Below are positions 35,147 to 50,002 of a stretch of DNA of 64,000 bases, in pieces. Position 1 is the stretch's first letter. Each line of letters begins with the position of its first letter. A program made the translations under genes and the position numbers. This DNA comes from Marisa cornuarietis. Its lineage: Eukaryota; Mollusca; Gastropoda; Architaenioglossa; Ampullariidae. The stretch lies in the NCBI GenBank assembly GCA_004794655.1, contig SMMW01000511.1, positions 177,001-241,000 of the forward strand, read 5' to 3'. The notes beneath the pieces were generated by a model, which was not told the DNA's origin, did not search any database, and saw only the letters and a program-made list of their open reading frames with translations.

Positions 35147-35733
35147 GTAAGTAATTTTTTAATCGTTGTGTAGGATTGCATAGACAATATGGACCGTTTA
35201 TTGCCATGTGTCTTATGGTTTCTCGCTACCCTGTTGGCGCCCCATGTCGGCACATGTCGTCTGCTTTGCTGTGGTTTACACGTAGCTCCCCTCAAGGTGT
35301 GTTACGGCACTGCATGCGCCGTCCTGGAAAAACTCTATTGGATACAGTTGTAGAAGGCTTTGCGCACTACTCCAGAATACGTATCGAAATTATTCTATCG
35401 TAAAAAAAAATTAAAGCGATGAGAGAGAAAAGGATGTCTATTGTTACAATGTTAATGAGGGGGTCATCGCTGATTAACCTTGAAAGGTAGGAATGCCTCG
35501 CCAAGCCGCCGACTACCCTAAAATGTTCCAAATAAATACGAGAAAGTACGCAGGCTCAGTTTTTCCTTTGTGACAGTTCACGTCGGCTGGCATTCTGGAA
35601 ATCTAGGTTATTGGGATTTTGCTGTGAGCGCAGGGTGGCCTATTGTATTGATCCGGAACAATATGCCAGAGACACAATCCTGGCAGGTCTCTTGTGTACC
35701 AAACAATCCTTCGATGAAACAAAAAGTACTTAC

Positions 35734-35760
35734 ACTCTGTGACTTCTGATTATTCTGTTC
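35734..35760 (-). other. Candidate 27-nt microexon
   Basis: On the minus strand a pyrimidine-rich tract with acceptor TTACTTGCAG is followed by 27 nt encoding EQNNQKSQS, then a consensus donor GTAAGT. The length is a multiple of three. No flanking exons were recognised, so the host gene is unknown. Confidence 0.35.
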
Positions 35761-35769
35761 CTGCAAGTA

Positions 35770-38700
35770 AAGAACAGCCATCGAGATAAACAATTTACCC
35801 GAACATTTTATTCAAAATTATCAATGTATAAATTGTTTACAGTTGATCTCAAATGCTTTCCAGCATTTTCTTGAGTAACGTGTGCACAGCAGCTTAGCTG
35901 TAATTATTAAAATAAATTGTAACTACATGTGTAACAATTGGGGAGCTTCAACTATATTGTTTCTGAAGTTTTTTTGGTTGTAGTTTTATAAATGCTAGCA
36001 ATATATGTGTAGACCTTTTCACCTACAAATCTGGGAAAGTGACACAATCATACCAAACAAAGCATATAAAAAGAAATAAAGCATACTATCAGCTGTTGTT
36101 TGAATATATTTGTACTTTTTGGGGGATAAAACCATTATCTTCTGTTCTGTTCAGAAAGACCATTTCAACTAGTAACACCAAAGCCTTAGTTAAGCTAAAA
36201 TGAAATTTTAATACTTGTTTTCCCCAGTTTCTTTGTCAAGGGGCATTACTCATGCAGTGTTGAGTCATTATTGGCCTTGACTAAGAATACCAGAGGATAA
36301 CAGAGGCTGGAGTATTGATTTTTCTTCTCTCTTTAACTGTAGAGCATAAAGGATATCTTAGAAAGATGCATTTGGGACAGTTGAAATGCTGTTGTGTACA
36401 TGATGTGCCATAACAAGTATGATGGATTTAAAAAAAAAAAGAAATAAAATTAGCAGCAGAGAGCTCTAGGAATAGTAAATTGATTGACTGGTTACAAGAC
36501 TGCATTACAATGAATCATATCTTTATTTATTGGCTAGTTACAAGACTGCATTACCACAAATCAAGCTTTATTTTCAAACACAGTTACATCCAACAATAAG
36601 TGGGAGGTTCTAGAAATATAATCTGTTTATTAATTCTGCATAAATCATACATTGCCTTGAAGTTATTTTAGGATTAGCAAAAGCTTGTTTACACAGATGT
36701 TTCTTGTCAGAACAGAGAATATGAGTAGAAATCAATACTTAAAGGCCGTCAGAGACATAAAAGTAAGTAGAAATACATTGATACAGTGGCAGTAGTATTG
36801 TAACATGCCAGATGCCAGGCTACTACTGTATAAAACATTGCACATCTTGATCCCATAAATTATGTTTTACCAATAGGCACAATGTGATCAGCTATACTTC
36901 CAAATAAAGCCTTAAGCTGGACACATGCCTTTATTATATCAATCTGAAACTACAGTTGAAAATATTGTGAGATTAAAATGGAAGATGATCTTATTCACTA
37001 AGTGATGTTACAAGATCAGAAAATCTGTTGTCCCATCATTTGCCAACAGACATGAACAGTTTGGCAGAAAGCTTAATTAAAGATGCAGTATATAGATGTA
37101 GAGGTTTGTGCTGTGAATGGTGGTTGTAACTCATTTAGTTAACCTGCTGCTGTATCAGGTAGTACATAATGCATTAGATGGCCGCATACAGTGAAGCAGC
37201 TTGTTGAACAAGAGCTGATGGGGGGCCGGGGTAACATGGTAAAACCAGACTTGTAAACATGGAAACAAACATCAAAAGCTTAAAATCATGTTGCACACAC
37301 ATGATTTTGATGCACTGTTGAGAATGGTTTGTCATGTATATTATGGAAGGCGAATGAAACTTTTGCTTAGCATTACTGAAAAATGTGAGGGGAGAAAAAC
37401 CCTAAAAATGAAGTGTCTAGACAGTTTCATCTATCCTCTTCCCAAAAACCAAAGTTTTCATAATGCACATTCTTGATTTCCTCAAGCTGTAAACAATTTT
37501 CTGTGTGTCTGAGCTGGAGCACACTGGATGCCTAATGTAGGTTTTAGTGCTTACAGCCACTTTCAGCACCATTAAGGAAAGGTAAAGATATGCAGACAGA
37601 ATTACAAAACAGTGAACAGTGGCTAAGGGGCTTAGAAGAAGCAGTAATGAAATAGTCCCCATCATTTCTGCTGAAGGAAACTTGACAAATACATTTAGTG
37701 AAAACTGGCCTGCAGCATGTATATCTTCACAAGTGCCTGAGATGTTTATTTAGTTTTGTCTGATTGAAATAACATGGATATTACTTATACATTTTTAAAA
37801 ATTTCATCAATGATTGTGATTACAGCAACAGTGATCAATGATTGTGAGGTTACCCCAAAGATACCTGATGTGGTAAAGATTATGTTTTTTTTACAGTTGT
37901 TTTTTTTATAGGGTCTAGTGCAGTGAAAGAGTGCGATATGAGATACCAGTTTTTGTTTCTTTCTTCACTTCTTTGTTATTTCCTGTGATGAAGAAGATGA
38001 GGACTTTATAAAGATCTTATTTTCAGTTATCTTTTAAAGCTTTGGAGTAGTAGGATATTATACACGCATATCCTATCGCTAAGCAAGCGCCATTGTGTGA
38101 CAGGAAAACGAGTTTTTCATGTTTAAAACCTTTTTTGCTGACCTCTCCGACAGCCATTCTAAACACCACGCAAATCAAAGAAAGGATGAAACAAACAAGT
38201 CTTTGTCCGAGGGGTAAGGGAACTCATATGCATTCGGTTAAATGGTCCACTTAACTGGCTCGAGTTGTTTCAGCCATAAACCTATCGCAGCTTCCCTAGT
38301 AAGTGCGGAGGGCATCTCTCGCCGCCCTCCGTTTTCGAACGTGTTTTACCCCATAGGTGTTCACAAGTGGCCTGTTGTTTTTCTCTTATGCCGAAGCGAG
38401 GCCTGTCTCTCGTGACACTTTTGTAGGGGGTCGAGAGGTCAAGTGACTAGCTGTTGGGTAGGTGAGGGTGAGTGTGCGCACCCCACCTGCTAACTCTTCC
38501 CTTGGGTTGGGGTGGAGGAAAATACAATCGGTGCGCCTTTATGTGTGCTATTCAACTGTTTCTAACGATGCCGCGCCGTTTTGTGTTTTTTGCAGCTTCC
38601 TTGCACTTGTCAGATTTATTTTTCCAAATTATTTATAAAAAAAAATTACGCTGTCATCTCAGAATGTAGCGGTAATGTCTAAACTGTTAGAAGGGATGCA

Positions 38701-40412
38701 ACTCGCATCACGCGGTCCGTGCCGACCCGTGATGTTCTAACAAGACACGAAATGAGACAATGCAGTGCACTGAGCTATTTTTAGCGCTCATCGACTGATG
38801 CAGTCGTTCTCACGCCCACTCGTTAAAGGGCGGAGTCAAGAGGCCTGCACCCCGCGACTTGGAGGGCGATGGAAGCGAGAGAAGGTGATGGGGGCTGATA
38901 TAAATGATCTCTTTGTTGTAGCCTCGAGATGCAGCGCACTGGTCAGCATCCGTGTGTGGGATGGATTTTTGTGTGGAATCTTCGTGTTTTTGACTTAATG
39001 AAGACGTACCGTTTAGATGAATCTTTATTTTAGAAAAATGCTTATGGCTTCTACTGAGGGCTCCTGCGATGTAGACAAACGCGTAATCTTAATGACAAGG
39101 GCCAGCATTTGTTGTCAAGGGACCTAAATAACAGTGTGCACCAGCATCGTAATTAAGATGTTTGTGCGATATGCGAATGTTTAATTGAGGCTTTCATCTT
39201 GTCTGATTCATGGCAAACCCGCCTGGCTGAAATAAATCCAATTATCTACAGTATCGTCATGTCACATGCTTATTTTGGGTGATATACTGCCACGAGAAGT
39301 CCTTTCTTGGCAGGTCGGTGGTAATGCGAGGGGAGGGGGGAGGGATGAATGACGACGCAGACAGGTCATGGAAGGAAGAGCTGGTTAGAGAGGGGAATTA
39401 GCGGGAGTGGAGTAAACTTTGACCTCTCAGTTTGCTGACCTTTTGTTCTTTTGGTTGGGTTGCAAGGTCACACAGCGGTCATTTCCGGCAGGGCCCGCAG
39501 CAGTAGCGACAGGTACGTGCTCAGCACTCTCCTCCTCCTTCCGTCTCCGGCAGTTTGTTCACCGCCGCCATCCCATACCCTTAGGACGAAACTCATTTGT
39601 CCACAATCGTTTGCTCAACCCGAAGGACGAACAACATTTTCCAGCTTGAAATATTAAATTGGACCAGTGTTATAATCACTAAATCGAGTGAAATGCCGGT
39701 TGACATATTCCTAAGGATACTTAATCTATCTCAAATGTACTCTTTCAAAAAAAAAAAAAAAAAAGGAGGAAACGGTTATGAAACTTCTTTGTTTAACTTT
39801 CGTTGAATTATTGAATTAGACAGCTATAGCTCAAAAAATAACATTTCATGTCGGAGACGAGGAAAAACAGTGTTTCGATGTATCTTTCGATTTCACAGTA
39901 AACGAAGAAGGAAGAAAAAAAAACAAAAAAAAACAAAAACAAAAACAAAAAAACCAACAAAAACAAAAAAACAAAAACAAAAACAACAACAAAAAAAGAC
40001 ATTGACCAACTGTCATTTGGCCAAACTGTGCGATGAGCATGGATCGTTTTTCTGGCAGACAGTTAAATGACCTCGCTCCCCTCACTCAGCCCTAATCACT
40101 TTTGCTCATTACCCGTCCTTAAAAGTCCCCTGCCGCTCCGAATGATAAGGTCGTGCTACTGGCTGTTAAACAACAAACAGCAATAGGGGGTGAGGTCGCT
40201 CCGTCTGCCCTTTTGGTATTCGTTGTTCCGGCATATTTCCTCCCGCAGTCAGCGCAAGCTGTCCTGATTTATTGGAGAACGGGGCATACATTTCACCTAT
40301 TGCTAGTAGTGACTCTAGGTATGTTTCATCCTACTCCACCTCGTCACCATCATCTTTTTTCTGGATCTTATCCTCCTCTTCTTCTTCCTAGGCGAGAGCT
40401 GGTTAAGTATAA
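35770..40412. other. AT-rich non-coding stretch
   Basis: Two copies of a roughly 60-bp unit containing GTTACAAGACTGCATTAC lie at about 36491 and 36538. A-rich CAAAAA repeats are at 39918-39998 and an A run at 39749. Open frames are short and unrecognised. Confidence 0.45.
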
Positions 40413-40440
40413 AATGCAATGTATAGCTATACATTGCATT
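40413..40440. repeat. 28-bp perfect palindrome
   Basis: The arms AATGCAATGTATAG and CTATACATTGCATT are exact reverse complements with no spacer. A second, partial half (ACATTGCAATGT) follows at about 40452-40463. Confidence 0.95.
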
Positions 40441-40469
40441 CTATAATTATACATTGCAATGTGTAGCTA

Positions 40470-43400
40470 GAAATAGCAAATTTGAGAAAATTCCCCTCTT
40501 GGCGCCCCGTAAGTACCTTCTTACAGGTCTAGCTGCTATGACATTATATATATTTAAGTTGTTGGTTCGGCAGAATCTTTTCCTCATTCTCTTCCGCCAT
40601 TTCTTCGCTCTACCGTTTTGCTGAAGAATCAATACAGTTTCTTTTGTTGCCCACCCGCTTTCCCGAAACCCGCTCGCTGGCTTACAGGCAAAGCGTGTTT
40701 CTGGGTGGAGTGTCGTACTCATTCGCGCCTCCTTGCATCTTTGAAACCCTTTCACTCCAGCAACAGCGTGCAGGTCAGACGTAAGCAAACAGTACTTCAC
40801 TCGCCCTCGGCGTACAGTTTCCAGCTACTGCCGAGAGATCCAAGGTGTTCGTTTACCTTCTGTTGCCGTTTTCGCATGGGCGTAGGTGTGTCTGCTAAGA
40901 AGTCTCTGCAGACCTCGCCCTGCAGGCTTCCTCTCGTAAACATCATCCTTTTGCGTCACTCAGTTACCTCGTGCAAAGCTGTCAATGGAATGAGGTTAAA
41001 AAGCAGTTTCTGTGAGCGTGCCCTTTTCTGCCTGTGTGTGTGTGTGTGGTTTTTTTCCTGTTCCATAAAGCCACGTGGCTGTGTCGGTCGTACATTGTAC
41101 GGTTAATTCTTTTTAAGGAGAGCGAAAGTCTTATTTAGTATGTGCAGTTGTTTGCAAAAAGTGATAGTTGGGATGGGAAAAGAAATCTTCCTAGCGACCT
41201 GTGTGGTCATCAAGTGCGTGGAGGAGACATGGTCTTTACGACAGTTGTGAGCCTTGTCGAATCAATATTTACCAGGGCAAGAAGATTATAATGTAGAATG
41301 ACATTGGCTTGACCTCCGACATTGTCTCTGGAGCGGTCCTCTTGGCGCCCAAGGTGTCTCTGCACTTGGAGAACACCGTGATCCGTAAAGGCTTGAAGCA
41401 GATTTTCGGGACTGATCTGTCCTTTGTTACTCCGAGCAACGAGTGCGAACTCAAGATTAGCTGGACTTCATATGACACGCTATTAGAAAGGCAAGCGTCC
41501 GCCCGCCCCACCCCCACACCCCACCCCACCCCCTCCTCTAACATAAAAAAAGGGAGGGAGAAGAAAAGGACGACGTAAGGGCTTCGCTGGTGGCACGTGA
41601 CTGTGAAAGACGCGTGGGAGGACGGGAAGCATCTGCCATATTTATTCACTGCGGCTTCCGGCTTGCCAAAACGAGGCTTTGTGGGCCGTCATGGTAACGC
41701 GAAAGTATGGCTGAGCTCACCAAAGAAAGTCTCACCGACCAAACAGTGCCGTGTGCCTTCTCTTCTGTACAAAATGGTGGCATATATGACATGGCAGGGG
41801 TTTTTTTTTTCGCTTGCAAGTGATAAAGATCTTCGAAATCGTCCGATTAAAAAAAAAAGTGGACGAGACGAAGGCACTCGTCAATGGGTGTGGCAGGGCC
41901 GTTTTACTTTTGAAAACTGGTCCAGTTCTAGAATAACTATAATCAGAATAGATGCACGTATAGGCGACTAACTCTACTAGAATCGGTTTAAGTCTGGTTA
42001 AAAGTTATTTAATGAAGGCATGCTGTACTTGTGATATACAGTTATGCAGGCTTGCGGGTGTCAGCCTTTGTCAAAATTTATTTGCACATGACGACGAGCT
42101 TGCAGAGAGGAGGAAGCAGTAACTTTTCTAATTGTCCGCTTTCCTGTTTCTTCTTCAGAACTACAGTGAGAAACATTTACTTCTTCATTTATAAATACAT
42201 TTGCAGATCAAAGTGCAGACTCCTAGTCTTAAAGTTTTGAACAGCATGATATATTCGTACACATTACTGAAGTGCAACCACATACAAAAGTCTTTTGGGG
42301 AATAACCCCTTGTGGTATTGGTGTATTTGCTGATAGCTTTGCACGTGATCCTTGGGAACAAAGTCGTGATAAAAAAGAGATTTACTGCTATTTTTCTGAA
42401 ATGATCTACGATTTTGTTTCTTGGTGACCCATGGCATCAAACCTTCTCTGGAAACTGGTGGAGTTGTTGTGGAAACCTTGGCCTTGGCTTTTGTTTTTAA
42501 TTCTACAACTTACTTTACTGTATAGCAAGAAAACAGAATGTTTACAGATCACCTTTCCTTCATTTTTTAAGTGAATGCATACACCAACACACTCCAGTTT
42601 ATTCACATTTATTTACATGTTAAAAGTTTTCAAAATATTTTTCGTACAATTACAATGTGATAGAATGTAGCATGAAGGTTCATCAGATAATTGTGATTGA
42701 CACTGGTGATTAAGTAATGGTAACATCTGTTCTCTTTTTTTTATATAACTCCTTTAATAATGGTGAATGCAAAATACAGAAGCTCCTTATCTAGATTTGT
42801 GTATGGAAAATGTTGCTTTAACCTGTTGTAGGATCCATGACAGTGTCACTGTAACAGTCAAATAGAAGTGACCTAACTGTAAAAGTACCTGCACCTTTGC
42901 ATTTTTATTGCTTCAAACATTATTTCATGAATTTTATGTATTTTTTTTTTAGAGATAGGGTTAGGGTTTAAACAAGTCTTAAGCAATTGTTTTGGTGAAT
43001 TTCATAAAAATGTGCACTAGCAATGTGTGTCAACTTGTGTGGTCAGTTGAAATGTCTGCAAGCTATCTAATCCCAAGAGCAAAGTCACACAAAATGTCAG
43101 CATTAGTATGTTTTGGCCGCTGCAGCACTGGCCCACTAAGCCTCGTTCTCGTGTAAAGATTTTGTCTGTGTAGTGATGCGAACAGGTGGCGATGAAGGCG
43201 TAGGTTATGTACGGTAGGGTAGGTAATGTTGTTACCTCCAGCCCACGGGGTGCTACCTGCTTTGTGCCGCTGCTGAACACAAACACGTGAAGTGTCCAGG
43301 GCGGAGTTCACCCTCGGCTGCTAACTGCGTTACTGGGCGGTAGACCAGTTCTCACACTTTGTCACCAATGTGCGAAGAAATCTGCGACTGTGTCGTCTTC

Positions 43401-46400
43401 TAGTCTCGCGGATTCCGCCTCGACGATAGTCTTCTGTATGCAACATTTACCGCCAGCTCTCTCTTTCGTGTTTGTGCGTGCATGTCTGTTTGTATGCCCG
43501 TGCGCCTAGGTCAGTATTAGATTTCTATATTCGTGAGGAAAACTTTCAGTGCCTTGACTACGCTGGTCGTGTGAGAGACTGTGCAGATGTGTTAGTACAA
43601 CAGCTGTTCCACGGGAAGCTTTGTGATATGAACCAAACTATAATATATGTAAAACATTATGTTTGAAGTAAGCATTTTAGCTTACTTTTACGCATTAGTG
43701 CTGTGTTGTTTGGTCGCATACATGTCATGACTGTTGCAACTAAACACAAATAAGTTAGGTAGGCCATGAGAAAAATCTGGAAATGTTTTTGTATGCGTGT
43801 TGTAGATGAAGCGTTGTCATAGTTGCTCATTGTCCGTACGACTCACTGAACCAGATGACTTGTGGTATGCGGCCCGCTGCACCCAACCCACTCCTTTCAT
43901 TCCTGTAAACTTGTATCGTCCATGCTATACACAGACAGCTGGTTTATTTAGAATGCATTGGGCATTTTCAAGTTGAAAGAGCAGTGTATTTAGATAACGG
44001 TTTAACTGTTTACAGTTCTGTTGCTGCTGCCTATTACAACGCTGACACACGCTTGGAGGCTTCTTTTAACTGTTAGTATCTCAATGCCTGCATGTTGGGC
44101 ATGCGCAGTTCTTACAATTCATTGATGATTTTCTACCTTTCACGAGGCATGTGGGGGATTCTCTTGGATAAAAGTTCAAAAGAACCCGTTGTTCTGTCCA
44201 GTGCCTCGTTAGTGTGCTGCAGTTCAGAATGACCAAAAAGGTTGTGAAGAGATACTGCAATCAGATTTTAAATATTTCTGCTCGTTTATCTGCCGGCAAG
44301 TTTCTTTAGCCATGGCTGGAAAAGGGAACGGGAGCAAGAAGACACGTGGGAGGACAGTGCGCTAGTTTGTTTGTCACGTTTATCTGCACACAAACATCTT
44401 CTCGCTGTTCTCAGTAAGCATTACAGTTAATCGTAAGGCACAGAGAATAAATAAACAAGCAAACTTTTGGGGGAAAACACTAAACGGAGGTGAGAGAAAG
44501 ACGATGGGTGAAGAAGAGCCGAGGAGAGAGAACAGACACTCGGGTTGCCGCCCCTGAGGTCTTGAGAAACAATGGCTTCTCCATCAGTGCCACCTCTTTA
44601 CTGCTCTGCGCACGACCAGATAAGAGCAAACACGACAGCAACAGCCAAACCTTCGGGAAAGAGAGCAGCACGTAAAAATTCTCAGCGCGGCTCTCCATAC
44701 CTATCGTGGGATGAAGTATCCCCATATGGTCTCTCCAGTCTTGCTAAATTCCTCGTTCTCTTTCCCGTTATACATAGTTGGGGGAGCGGCGGATGTCGAC
44801 AGAGATCGTCCAGTACCACAAAAATGTTATTTTTAAGTTGCGAAAGTGTTCAAATCTATCTCATGTTTCTCAGACAAATTGATTGACAGCCGGAAAAAAT
44901 GGGGGCTGGGGAGGGGAGTTTTCCCGACAGTACTATGAACTCACACTCGCCTTTCCCCCAGTTCTGCTGTTCGCTTCTTGTTATTTCAGCCCCTCCATAC
45001 GTCGTCACTCCATGCTCGACTGTTTTGCGCGATCGCACACACACATACACACACATTGTAACTGAATCTCTTTTTTTTTGTGGCTAAGAGCAAATCCCTT
45101 CCGTAGGTAAAAGAGTTATGAAAGTGTTAATAACGACGTTCCAGCCTCTGTTTCGTTAGCACCTACCACGACGAATGAGACAAGGGAAGCCATGTCTTGC
45201 GTTAATCTCGAGATCGGGCGAGACAAGCGGCATCAGATGAATAGTCGCCATCATGGTCAGCTCCCACCAGACGAGACAGCGACGTCAGCCAAACGTCGCC
45301 GGCATAGTCAGCTCCCAACAGACGCTTCTTGTTGGCTTTGTCGCCGGCGTAGTCGAGATGAAGCAGATGAAGTCTTCAAGGTGTGATGCGTCTTCCAAGC
45401 AGCAGGAGCATGAAGATGGCGCTTTGTTTGTGCCTGCTCCCGCGTGAACTCAGGTCTCATAGCCAAAATCGTCATTGTTCTCAAGCGCACGTTGCGAGTG
45501 AGTGTATCTGTGTGTGGGATGGAGAGAGAGAGAGAAAGGACGAATATCTTATCCTTATGAAAAAAAAATCCTCACAAGGTCTTTTATTTAAACGTACTAC
45601 ACATTCAATCAGAGCAGGGTACAGCTAAGTGCACATGAAATACTCGTATTACATTGCCGGGCTGTACTGCGTCTTTAGACTGACAGCCACGATGATGATG
45701 CTAGCAAGTCTACCCCCCCCCCACAACCGTGGTTCTTCTTTCTTCCTCTTCCCCCACCCCCATCATTCCCCAGAGATTGGTTTTGATACACTGACAAAAA
45801 GATTCCGTTATTTTATTCATAGCAAAAGTGGTTGTGGCACAGCCTGACTCATCGTCGGAATGTTTTGCCACCAGGGTTCACCGGTGTCACTGCTTCATTC
45901 ATCGTGAGTGGTAGGAAGACAGGTAGCCAGACGGGGAGTGGGGGTCGACAGGGATGACGAGAGACTGGCGGCGGGCTGTTGTTGCCAAGTGTGTAGGCGT
46001 GTTTACAGTCTGCCAGGGTTCCGCCCTCTACCGCTGCCACCCTGGTACCGCGCTTTGACATTTATTATGTGGGTTCGGTGCTGACCTGTCGACTTATAAC
46101 ATTCCCTGGCGTGCCGCCTCTTGTAGACAACAGTCGTTTGTAGAAAGGAAATAACACATGAATTGCAGAGCAGGGATGGAGAATGAAAGAGATTTAGCAG
46201 ACGGGAATGCGTAATACTACCCACATCCAGCTGTCTAAAAACAAAACAACAAAAAAAGGTAGCGTGGTGGTAACGAAGACTGCATGGTGCATGTATGAGA
46301 AATGAGAAAGGAACGAAACTTTTGTCTTTTATTAAACCCAGGTACCTGCGTTCTGTCCCTTCGTAAAGTAAGTGATGTAAAGAGACTTGTCTCTGTAGGC

Positions 46401-49400
46401 TTCGAACAGCGTGTTTTGAGTGACTGTGACCAGAAATTGAAATGCATTTTTGTACCAACACCTGCCGGACGATGACTTAAAATCTGTTTGTGTACCAACA
46501 TACGATGACCAGATATTGAAATGTATTTGTATACCAACACTTGCCGGTCTTAGTCGGAAAACGAGGTCACCAGCCGCAGTCTTGACAGCGGAGGAGCATC
46601 AACTGAGCAGTTTACCCCCCCCCTTCACCAGCTCCTCGGGGCTTGAAGCAGCCTGGACCTCAAAGTGTCAAAATGGCTAAGAACGAGATTTTCATGTATG
46701 AATCTTTGAGACCTGTTGCCACGGGCAATGCCCACAGCATGACACCCAAATTACTACTTCCTGCCTGGCGCCAGTGATGAAGTTAATAAGCTTCGGTCCA
46801 TATTCTGTGTGCTTGCAGAAATCGATATCGCACGAGGAACAGCACAGCACGTGCGTCCCAAACAGAACTTATGGCTTATAGAAAATTCTATGGTTTTATG
46901 TTGTTTTTTTTGCGTCGTATTTTTTCTGCTTGATATCCGAGCTTTTTGTTGTTTCTCCCTTATTTTCTTCTTCTCGAATAGTATAATCCATCTTAGCACG
47001 GGACACAATCACTACCGTGTGGGTATACAAGTGTCTCCCAGATCGTTGCTGTCTGGCTTACAAATTGAAAATGAGTCCAGCAGAGTGACGATGGGGATGG
47101 GTGATTAAAGTTGTACAAGGTGGGAGAGATGCAACTGTTGAACACAAGCGGTACCTCGGAAGCGACAAGACATACTCGTCCCAAGGAGAGGACTGAGGCT
47201 AGCAGCACATTTCACACTTCGCATGTGATGGCCTTCATTTGCAGTCGTAGCAGATAGCAGCGCCTGCCATCGGGTCGAGGGGGAATCGGGGGCTCTGCCA
47301 CTAGATGGCGGTCCGGCTGTAGGACTATCCCCACGCCTCCGAGTACGGCTGGGGGTTGCCGTGTGATTGATGGTGCCTACCTAATTGAATCTTCTAGCAG
47401 ACAGCACGAGTTCAGATTTGTTTCCTTTCATCTGACAGTGCATGACCGCTTGTTTAGTCCCCACCCCTTACCCCCACGTGTAGCAGAATTCCAACTTTAT
47501 TGTAGACTGTCATATGTTGCAGATTTCTGTATTTATTATGTATTTTTCTTTGTTCTTGCTGCTAGATCGTCCCGACATTTATTTTGCGTTTTTGTCTTTC
47601 GTGTATTTGGACATCGTCTTTCTCTTCTCCTCCTCTTCTCTGTTTGTGTGTGTTATTGATCTAGAATACTTCTCCTGGGGTCTGAGATTTTCGGTCTTAC
47701 TGATAAGTGATTATACACCTTTATGAGTGAATGTGGTTAATTAACATCGAGCGAAAACAGGTTGCTAACATTGAGTGTAAACAAACGTATGATGGGGGTT
47801 ATAATAGAAGTAAGAGTAAGCATTTGCGGGGGGGGGGGAGGAGGAGAACAGCATGAAAACAACGGGAAAGTGTCTAGAGGATTCACGGCAGCGTCACGTG
47901 GTCTGTTGGGCCCGAGAGGAGAGACATTTCGCTCTTCATGCTAACATGATTGTAACGATTATGTTTTCCTCAAAGCCTGTGGGCGTTTATTGTCATACCG
48001 CAAAGCCGGTCATGATGGCCATACCATACTGTGGCATTTTGCTGTTGTTAGAAGCAGTATTATTATTAGTAGTAGTACTGACGATAAGGATGATGGAGGT
48101 GAGACAGAGAGTTCTAGCTTTAATAGAATTTGAGCTGAATTTTTTTAAAAAGAGAAGTTGAAACGAACAGTTATCATCAACAGCTCCTCAATTAGTTCAT
48201 AAACCTTTATCGTACGTTTTTCTTATCTTTTGTTTACATGAACACGTGATTACATGCAACCACCCGATGCGCACTTGTCTTGTGTATATTAACGATACGT
48301 ATCAACACTGTTATGGCTGGGCCGTAAGAGCTTTTATGAAATATGTAAGAGAAGTACGGGTCTTTTGTATTGAGCAATCAGTGCTACATAAAGGTTAATC
48401 GTGAGATAGTTTTCGTTGTAGATAAACTTTATTTCTTGCACTAGTGGAGGTGACGGTCCTGTAGAGGGATCTAGATGACACCATTGACAATGGAAAGAGA
48501 TGGCTGCGTGGATAAACATGGCCGTGATGCTGTGTTCTGTGGGTGTCACTGTCTGTAAAACAAATTGGCCGGCGTGTTTGCGATATTGAGACTTGCCTGC
48601 AGCCACTATCATCGGCTTGGAAGAAATGGCAGATAACAATGACGGCACAAGTGTGAGTAATTGTCAACATGAATATGCATGAGTGAATCACGGTGCCTTC
48701 GTATCCGGTGATTCAGTCTGCGAGTGGTGTCTCCTTTGTATTGCGGGTCCCATTTTTTCTGTTAGGACATCTATTTTGCTTGGGGTTCTGTTATCTTTTG
48801 TGTTCTGGCAGGCCCCATATATTACACAGGTTTAACAATATCTCCTATATTCATTCGGTGCTATACAGAGTACACATTCTTTGTGTACTGTATGCGTTGT
48901 AGTAAAAGCAACAGAAATTTTGTGCTTAGCCAGTTGAGGCTGGAGCGCTTTGTGTGACAGAAAATAATGTTTGAAGCAGCTGCCGAGGTCTCGAAACAAG
49001 TCCTCATCTGGAGCAGCAATGACAGTGATGATGGTGGAGAGGTAACGACGACAGAGAGGTTGTGCTGTGGTGGTGACTTTCTGACAGCGTGGGTCAGCTA
49101 GACAAAGTGAATGACGACATCATGTCAGCATGCAACTATTTTATAACGGAAATAATCGCCTAGCGTGCACCACCTTTCCCGCTCTCTCCAGCCTCCTCTC
49201 TAGAGAATTCGACACGGCCTGTGGGTGGGGTGGGGCGGGGTGGGGTGTCTCGCCGGCTTGCCAGCCTCACACTATGGCTTGTTTCTGGCCGCTTTCCACA
49301 CGACTGTGTGGTAAACAATAAACAACTCTGCAGCGCAGCTGTAGGCAAAGCCCCATTCTTGTGTGGATTAGTCAAGCTGTCGCCCGGCGTTTAAAAAAAT

Positions 49401-50002
49401 TCAGAAAATTTATAAAAGAAGAAAAAAAAATTCTTGCAGCAGCTGCTTGAAAGACAGGGACAAAGGCTTTAGAAGACTAATGTTTCTTCAACTTGTTTAT
49501 TGTGGCGTTGCTGTGTAAATACATCACGTGACAGTCATAACTCTTTAGAAGGCAGCAGCAGTGTGAGCAGACTGACTAGGACTCCGTGCTCTGTTAGCCT
49601 CATGTCCTTTGTACTTAAATGGCATTGGCGTGTAGTTGGAGGCAGCTGGTCTGCCCTGACTTAGGCACATTAATGTTTATTATTATTATCATCACATGGT
49701 ATGCCATTTCAGCATTGTAGCATGTAGATTCAGGTTCTTGAATATAATGTTTCAGCTAACTGATATGTAGTTTTAGCTTTGTGGTACGTTCGTTCAGCCA
49801 CGTCGGCATGACATTTCAGCGCACGGTATGTAATTTCAGACACGCTGGTATCTAGTTTTAACCTAGTACTTTCATGGAACTAGAACCGCTTCCATGGGGT
49901 TCCAATAACAGCTACCAGTGTGCGTTCATTATTATCAGTTACAACCGCATTTACGACATCCAAATTAGAGTTTAATCAAGACTACAATTGTGTTTCTACC
50001 AG
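40470..50002. other. Non-coding, no supported gene
   Basis: Scattered short open frames were inspected, including a 162-codon one at 40618-41106 and a 152-codon one at 46461-46003. Neither shows a known motif. Two diverged copies of a roughly 44-bp unit with GTACCAACA and TTGCCGG lie at 46440-46555. Confidence 0.4.

Noticed and set aside
40618..41106. 162-codon plus-strand open frame
   Set aside because: No recognisable motif, an equally long frame on the opposite strand (40800-40447), and a TG run near its end.
42955..42970. Telomere-like GGGTTAGGGTT
   Set aside because: Only two units, no extension; chance or trivial.
46003..46461. 152-codon minus-strand open frame
   Set aside because: No family resemblance; it overlaps a diverged short tandem repeat at its start.
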